In this document: piece after piece, positions 7,051-10,523 of the stretch
Layout: every line of letters starts with the position of its first letter
How positions within the stretch are numbered: position 1 is the stretch's first letter
NCBI GenBank assembly: GCA_040902585.1
Contig: JBBDXA010000262.1
Span: forward strand, 1 to 10,523
Direction of reading: 5' to 3'
Source: JBBDXA01 sp040902585
Lineage (GTDB): Bacteria; Planctomycetota; Phycisphaerae; Phycisphaerales; Phycisphaeraceae
DNA: 10,523 nucleotides
The notes under the pieces: model-generated
Seen by the model: the letters and a program-made list of their open reading frames with translations, nothing else
The model's database searches: none
Told to the model about the DNA's origin: nothing
Translations under genes and position numbers: made by a program

Positions 7051-7078
7051 TTGACTCCGCGCCGCATTCGCTGATAAT
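7051..7078 (+). promoter_or_regulatory. Sigma70-type promoter upstream of valS
   Basis: TTGACT (7051-7056) and GATAAT (7073-7078) each match the consensus at 5/6 and are separated by 16 bp. The promoter begins 12 nt after the stop of the lipoprotein gene. The start of transcription would fall near 7085, leaving a valS leader of about 150 nt. This is the best promoter match in the window. Confidence 0.6.
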
Positions 7079-7118
7079 CCTTGATATGCCTCCCGCGCAC
7101 TTCCATCCGGTCGCCGTT

Positions 7119-7159
7119 AGCTGAGGGGCTGACCCCCGCCTCTGAGCTTCGCTTTTCCT
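7119..7159 (+). terminator. Leader hairpin with T-rich tail (terminator or attenuator) before valS
   Basis: AGCT-GAG-GGG (7119-7127) can pair with CCC, CTC and AGCT (7133-7148) in an interrupted stem, followed by the T-rich GCTTTTCCTT (7151-7160). If transcription starts near 7085, this lies within the valS leader and could act as an attenuator. Otherwise it may simply end the lipoprotein transcript. The stem has internal bulges and the T-run is broken, so the call is weak. Confidence 0.35.
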
Positions 7160-7195
7160 TCGCGATCATTCGTTTCCATTCGATACCATTGACGC

Positions 7196-7209
7196 AGCCG
7201 CTCGCGGCT
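7196..7209. repeat. Mini-palindrome AGCCGC-TC-GCGGCT in the valS leader
   Basis: AGCCGCTCGCGGCT ends 28 nt before the valS ATG. It has the same arms as AGCCGCAAGCGGCT at 7359-7372 inside valS. Near the start codon it might affect ribosome access, especially as no clear Shine-Dalgarno is present. Confidence 0.4.
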
Positions 7210-7237
7210 TCGCATCGTTTATCTCTCGATTAACACC

Positions 7238-10200
7238 ATGAATCAGACCACGCCCCCAACCGAATCGAACGACCTTGCCCCCAAGTACACGCCCAGCGAG
7301 GTGGAGCCGCGCGTCAGCGAGCGATGGACGGCGGCCCGCGCGTTTCATGCGGATGCTAAGCCGCAAGCGGCTGAACAATCCGCGAGCCCATATTCCATCG
7401 TCATTCCTCCGCCCAACGTGACCGCCGCGCTGCACATGGGGCACGCGCTGAACAACACCTTGCAGGACATCCTCACGCGCTGGCATCGCATGAAGGGTGA
7501 CAACACGATGTGGATGCCCGGCACCGATCACGCGGGCATCGCCACGCAGACCGTGGTGGACAAACGTCTGCAATCCGAAGGCAAGCCCGCGCTGGCACAT
7601 TACAAGCGCTTAGAACTCGAAGGCCAGGGCGGGCGCGAGGCGTTCATCGCCAAGGTGCAGCAGTGGAAGGATGAATACGAAGAGCGGATCACCAACCAGC
7701 TCAAGGACATGGGCTGCTCCTGCGACTGGGATCGCCAGCGGTTCACGATGGATGACGTCTGTGCCGCGGCCGTGCGCGAGGCGTTTTTCCAGCTCTTCAA
7801 GGACGGGCTCATCTATCGCGGCAAGCGGTTGGTGAACTGGGACCCGGTTTCGCAGACCGCGCTGGCCGATGATGAAGTGGAAAACGAAGAGATCGACGGG
7901 CAGTTTTACTATTTGAAGTATCCGGTGGTAGAGGGCCAGGGGCCAGGGGCCAAGGGCCAAGGGACGGAACAATCCGCAATCCGCGATCCGCAATCCGCAA
8001 TCCAGTACATCACCGTCGCCACCACCCGCCCCGAAACCATGCTCGGCGACACGGCTGTGGCGATCAACCCGCGCGATCCCCGCGCCGCCGCCCTGCGCGG
8101 CAAGTTCGTCCGCCTGCCCATCGTCAACCGCATCATCCCCATTATCGAAGATGACTACGTGGTCCTGCCCATCGCCCACGGCGGCGATCCCAATGATGTG
8201 AAAGCCCAGTTCGCCACGGGCTTTTTGAAGGTGACCCCCGCGCATGATCCCAACGACTACGAGATCGGTCGGCGACACAATTTACCGGTGATCAACGTGA
8301 TGGCCCCCGACGCGAGCATCAGCAAAGATCACGGCTGGCCCCTCGAAGAGTGGGCCGGTTTAGCGGGAGCACCGCAGGTGCCCGCGTCGGACGCGAGTGT
8401 CGACCCCTTCGCGCACGAACTCCTCGGCAAGTCGCGCGAAGACGCCCGCCGCGCGATCGTGCAGTGGTTCAAGCAGCACGACCTGCTCGAAGACATGAAG
8501 CCCTACAAACACTCGGTGGGCCACAGTTATCGCAGCCACGTGCCGATCGAGCCGTACCTGAGCGACCAGTGGTACGTGAAGGTGACGGATGACCGCCTCG
8601 CGGGTGCGGCCCTGCGCGCGATGGTGGAAGATCAGCGCAGCGGGGGCGAGCCGGGGCGTATTCGCCCCGNNNNNNNNNNCGACGACTATTCTCCGTCATC
8701 CGCGACGCCCGCATCCGCCGACACGCATCGGGGCGAATACGCCCCGGCTCGCTGCGAAGATCAACTGCGCTTCTACCCCGCGCGGTATGCCAAGACGTTT
8801 CAGCAGTGGCACGAAAACATCCGCGACTGGTGCATCAGCCGGCAGCTTTGGTGGGGGCATCGGATACCGGTGTGGACAAAGTCTTTCAGCAATTGCATCG
8901 AAGCTCAGAACTATCAATTCCCATCCGATGTCGAACCATACGTCCATGCGCGCTTCGGCGATGGGAAGGCTGATGCCGAGGAGATGTCCGTTTGCGTTGG
9001 ATCTGGACATCCAAGCGTGGAGCAAGCTTTGGAGTCATTGGGCTTCACCCAAGACCCCGACGTCCTCGACACCTGGTTCTCCTCCGCTCTCTGGCCCATC
9101 AGCACGCTGGGCTGGCCTGACCCCGCGAAGTTCCCCGACGCCTTCCCCGATGGCGTGGCCGCGCTCAATCTTTGGAATCCTTCCAACACGCTCTGCACCG
9201 CCCGCGAGATCATCACGCTGTGGGTCTCGCGCATGGTGATGTTCAACATCTATTTCCGCGGCTGCGTGCCGTTCCGCGATGTCTTCATTCACGCCATGAT
9301 CCAGGATGGTCACGGGCAGAAAATGAGTAAGACCCTGGGCAACGGCATCGATCCGTTGGACACGATTCACTCGCACGGCTCCGACGCGATGCGCTTCACC
9401 CTGGCCGCGATGACCACGCAGACGCAGGATGTGCGCATGACCGTCGAGGTGGTCTGCCCGCACTGCGGCAACGCCTTCACGCCCAAGTTCACGCAGAGCA
9501 AGGGCGGCACCGTCGCGGCTCCCACGCAGGAATGCCCGAGCCCCGCGTGTAAGAAGCCGATGGTTTCGAGTTACGGGGCGAGCAGCGGCAAGGCGAAGCC
9601 GACGGATGAGATGCCTGTGGCGCGGAACACGAGCGAGAAGTTCGACAGCGGTCGCAACTTCGCGAACAAGCTGTGGAACGCGGTGCGTTTCGCGCTGGGC
9701 AGTGTGGGAACGGGGGCCGCACCATCCGCGGGAGCACCATCCCGACAGGGTGGTGCTATTGGCGAACGACCCGCTGATGCGCCGGATGCACCGGGTGTAC
9801 GGACGGGTTCAGCACCACCCTGTCGGGATGGTGCTCTCGCGGACCGCTGGATTCTTTCGCGGCTTAGCGCGACCATCGCCGCGACGGACAAGGCTTTGGA
9901 AGGCTTCGAGTTCAAGCCTTATGCGGATGGTCTTTACGATTTCATCTGGCGTGATTTTTGTGACTGGTACATCGAGGCGATCAAGCCGACGGTGGCAGAT
10001 GATGCGAATCAGCAGCGCGTGCTGGTGAGCGTGATCGATGCGATTCTGCGGTTGCTGCACCCGGTGATGCCGTTCATCACGGAGAAGTTGTGGGAGCGGC
10101 TGAATGCGGTGGCTCCATCGCGCGGCGTGGAGGGCCTGGAATTGCCCGCGAGTGAGCTGCTGATCCGGGCGAAGTGGCCCGCGGCCGGGCAAGGGCTGCG

Positions 10201-10523
10201 CGATGCGGCGGCCGAGGCGGAGTTCGAGTCGGTGCAGCAGATCGTCGGCGCGTTGCGTGAGGTGCGCACGACGTACAAGGTGCCGCCGCGGCTGAAGGTT
10301 GAATGTTCGATCAAGATTGGAGCACCATCCCGGCAGGGTGGTGCTGAGGGAGCTACGAACGCCCAAGGGCACCGCCCTTCCGGGCCGGTGCTCCAGCATG
10401 TCGACCTGATCGCCTCGCTCGCCAATGTGGAAGTCGCGGCGATCGGCGCGGACGTGACGCGGGCGCAGGACGCGGCTGCGGCGCGGGTGGGCGAGACCGA
10501 GCTCTACCTGCACGGACTGATCG
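7238..10523 (+). CDS. valS: Valyl-tRNA synthetase (ValRS), 3' end beyond window, with in-frame repeat insertions
   Basis: ValRS, a cytoplasmic class I enzyme, attaches valine to tRNA-Val and edits mischarged Thr. The frame is open from ATG 7238 to the window end (1095 codons); an in-frame stop at 7190 and no other start fix this N-terminus. No clear Shine-Dalgarno is seen. Signatures: PPPNVTAALHMGH with the HIGH variant H66-M-G-H69; editing domain TTRPET (262-267) and AHDPND (335-340); DWCISRQLWWGH (530-541); DVLDTWFSSALWP (608-620); KMSKT (695-699, usually KMSKS); and an anticodon-binding region from GRNFANKLWN onward. Between KMSKT and that region is a CPHC...CPSPAC segment (740-771), like a zinc ribbon. 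At least four repeat-derived inserts are present near residues 233-256, 464-506, 831-867 and 1028-1053, so the protein would exceed the usual 880-950 residues markedly. Frame continuity across the 10 N at 8670-8679 assumes the gap length is right. Confidence 0.95.
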   Translation, partial: MNQTTPPTESNDLAPKYTPSEVEPRVSERWTAARAFHADAKPQAAEQSASPYSIVIPPPNVTAALHMGHALNNTLQDILTRWHRMKGDNTMWMPGTDHAGIATQTVVDKRLQSEGKPALAHYKRLELEGQGGREAFIAKVQQWKDEYEERITNQLKDMGCSCDWDRQRFTMDDVCAAAVREAFFQLFKDGLIYRGKRLVNWDPVSQTALADDEVENEEIDGQFYYLKYPVVEGQGPGAKGQGTEQSAIRDPQSAIQYITVATTRPETMLGDTAVAINPRDPRAAALRGKFVRLPIVNRIIPIIEDDYVVLPIAHGGDPNDVKAQFATGFLKVTPAHDPNDYEIGRRHNLPVINVMAPDASISKDHGWPLEEWAGLAGAPQVPASDASVDPFAHELLGKSREDARRAIVQWFKQHDLLEDMKPYKHSVGHSYRSHVPIEPYLSDQWYVKVTDDRLAGAALRAMVEDQRSGGEPGRIRPXXXXDDYSPSSATPASADTHRGEYAPARCEDQLRFYPARYAKTFQQWHENIRDWCISRQLWWGHRIPVWTKSFSNCIEAQNYQFPSDVEPYVHARFGDGKADAEEMSVCVGSGHPSVEQALESLGFTQDPDVLDTWFSSALWPISTLGWPDPAKFPDAFPDGVAALNLWNPSNTLCTAREIITLWVSRMVMFNIYFRGCVPFRDVFIHAMIQDGHGQKMSKTLGNGIDPLDTIHSHGSDAMRFTLAAMTTQTQDVRMTVEVVCPHCGNAFTPKFTQSKGGTVAAPTQECPSPACKKPMVSSYGASSGKAKPTDEMPVARNTSEKFDSGRNFANKLWNAVRFALGSVGTGAAPSAGAPSRQGGAIGERPADAPDAPGVRTGSAPPCRDGALADRWILSRLSATIAATDKALEGFEFKPYADGLYDFIWRDFCDWYIEAIKPTVADDANQQRVLVSVIDAILRLLHPVMPFITEKLWERLNAVAPSRGVEGLELPASELLIRAKWPAAGQGLRDAAAEAEFESVQQIVGALREVRTTYKVPPRLKVECSIKIGAPSRQGGAEGATNAQGHRPSGPVLQHVDLIASLANVEVAAIGADVTRAQDAAAARVGETELYLHGLI
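7359..7372. repeat. Mini-palindrome AGCCGC-AA-GCGGCT inside valS
   Basis: AGCCGCAAGCGGCT encodes part of AKPQAAEQ, which lies in the variable linker between the N-terminal helix and the PPPNVT motif of ValRS. Its 12-nt core is the reverse complement of 6059-6070. It may be a small in-frame insert, or chance in GC-rich DNA. Confidence 0.4.
7933..7967 (+). repeat. Heptamer tandem repeat GGGCCAG/A x5 inside valS
   Basis: Five 7-nt units: GGGCCAG, GGGCCAG, GGGCCAA, GGGCCAA and a degenerate GGGACGG. Read in the ValRS frame it gives GQGPGAKGQG. It falls in a loop of the editing domain, between YPVVE and YITVATTRPET, where other ValRS proteins have a short turn. Confidence 0.9.
7970..8004 (+). repeat. 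Heptamer tandem repeat CAATCCG x5 inside valS
   Basis: Five 7-nt units: CAATCCG, CAATCCG, CGATCCG, CAATCCG and CAATCCA. It encodes QSAIRDPQSAIQ. It follows the first heptamer array after two bases. The two arrays plus those two bases total 72 nt, exactly 24 codons. From memory, ATTGCGG-type heptamers occur dispersed in planctomycete genomes; I could not check this. Confidence 0.9.
8363..8385 (+). repeat. Hairpin related to the GAGCACC repeat, inside valS
   Basis: GCACC (8369-8373) pairs with GGTGC (8377-8381) around GCA, and GCGG (8363-8366) pairs with CCGC (8382-8385). The first 11 nt, GCGGGAGCACC, also occur at 9728-9738 at the left edge of the large inverted repeat. It encodes AGAPQVPAS in a variable part of ValRS. 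It may be a degenerate member of the same repeat family. Confidence 0.4.
8627..8763 (+). mobile_element. MITE-like inverted-repeat element in valS with 8-bp direct duplication
   Basis: Perfect 24-nt inverted repeats (8646-8669 and 8729-8752) enclose a ~59-nt middle that includes ten N. An imperfect extension (GCAGC on both sides) reaches 2 nt from the left duplication and directly abuts the right one. Each arm contains the self-complementary GGGGCGTATTCGCCCC. GAAGATCA occurs at 8627-8634 and again at 8756-8763, like a target-site duplication. The repeat period is 129 nt (43 codons), so the frame survives. Without the element the protein reads AMVEDQLRFYPARYAKTF, as in ordinary ValRS. No transposase is encoded; it would be non-autonomous. 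Confidence 0.75.
8670..8679. other. Assembly gap (10 N)
   Basis: Ten undetermined bases sit directly after the left arm of the inverted repeat. Probably a scaffold gap caused by the hairpin; the true length may differ from ten. The reading frame on both sides is consistent with a length of ten (or ten plus a multiple of three). Confidence 0.95.
9727..9842 (+). mobile_element. Inverted-repeat element in valS (GAGCACCATCC family), copy 1
   Basis: Perfect 26-nt inverted repeats, 9732-9757 (starts GAGCACCATCC, ends GGTGGTGCT) and 9811-9836, enclose 53 nt. CGCGG flanks the element at 9727-9731 and 9838-9842, a possible 5-bp target duplication, although CGCG is itself palindromic and may belong to the repeat. 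The period between the CGCGG copies is 111 nt (37 codons). Removing it gives GAAPSADRWILSRL, a normal ValRS junction. GCACCATCC also occurs at 9719-9727, perhaps a remnant of another copy. Confidence 0.7.
10319..10394 (+). mobile_element. Inverted-repeat element in valS (GAGCACCATCC family), copy 2
   Basis: The left arm 10320-10345 differs from 9732-9757 at one of 26 bases. The right arm 10367-10394 is an imperfect reverse complement (a few mismatches), around a 21-nt spacer. Both left arms encode GAPSRQGGA in the same reading frame. The extra segment of about 26 codons lies between CSIKI and HVDLIASLANVEV. I see no flanking duplication. Confidence 0.65.

Noticed and set aside
7079..7237. T-box riboswitch in front of valS
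   Set aside because: No T-box consensus (AGGGTGGNACCGCG) and the leader is too short; only a simple hairpin is seen.
7933..8004. CRISPR-like array
   Set aside because: The units are 7 nt with no spacers, lie in an open coding frame, and no cas genes are near.
7610..8278. A 222-codon minus-strand frame opposite valS
   Set aside because: It covers the ValRS editing domain, and its repetitive parts (IADCG and LGPWPLA types) come from reading the heptamer arrays on the other strand.
7238..10523. valS as a frameshifted pseudogene because of the insertions
   Set aside because: The frame is open over 1095 codons, every insert is a multiple of three (given the stated gap length), and all catalytic motifs are kept.

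Overview
The window looks like a chromosomal segment of a GC-rich Planctomycetota bacterium, possibly of the Phycisphaerae. This is inferred from two PEP-CTERM surface proteins with a VPEPAT...LGLLALGGLM...RRRR tail, a secreted Asp-box sialidase-like protein, the style of the housekeeping genes, and several dispersed palindromic repeats inside a coding region. No database search was possible, so the taxonomy is tentative.

Layout. Positions 1-747 hold the 3' part of a PEP-CTERM protein gene (+) and its intrinsic terminator. It converges on a minus-strand pair: a secreted Asp-box (BNR) sialidase-like protein (750-2012) and an unrecognised secreted, helix-rich protein (2159-3466). A 308-bp divergent intergenic region (3467-3774) carries a 12-bp perfect palindrome and a candidate promoter. 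It leads into a second, complete PEP-CTERM protein (3775-4317), which ends in almost the same tail-plus-terminator cassette as the first. The housekeeping block follows on the + strand: ffh (4556-6049), a predicted lipoprotein (6098-7039), a good sigma70-type promoter with a leader hairpin (7051-7159), and valS (7238 to beyond the window end).

The main observation is in valS. The reading frame is open and every ValRS signature is present, but at least four repeat-derived segments are inserted in frame: a double heptamer tandem repeat (7933-8004), a 129-nt inverted-repeat element flanked by an exact 8-bp direct duplication (8627-8763, containing a 10-N assembly gap), a 26-bp perfect inverted repeat (9727-9842) and a near-copy of its arm in a third element (10319-10394). 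Small GC-rich hairpins at 7359-7372 and 8363-8385 may be two more. Deleting one copy of the 8-bp duplication plus the element restores a canonical ValRS sequence. This resembles the in-frame palindromic elements known from Rickettsia, but the repeat families here are different.

The surface genes probably serve cell-envelope or polysaccharide functions: exported PEP-CTERM proteins processed by an exosortase encoded elsewhere, and glycan binding or cleavage by the sialidase-like protein. Ffh delivers signal-peptide-bearing proteins to the membrane. ValRS charges tRNA-Val. No functional link between the surface genes and the housekeeping block can be shown beyond adjacency.
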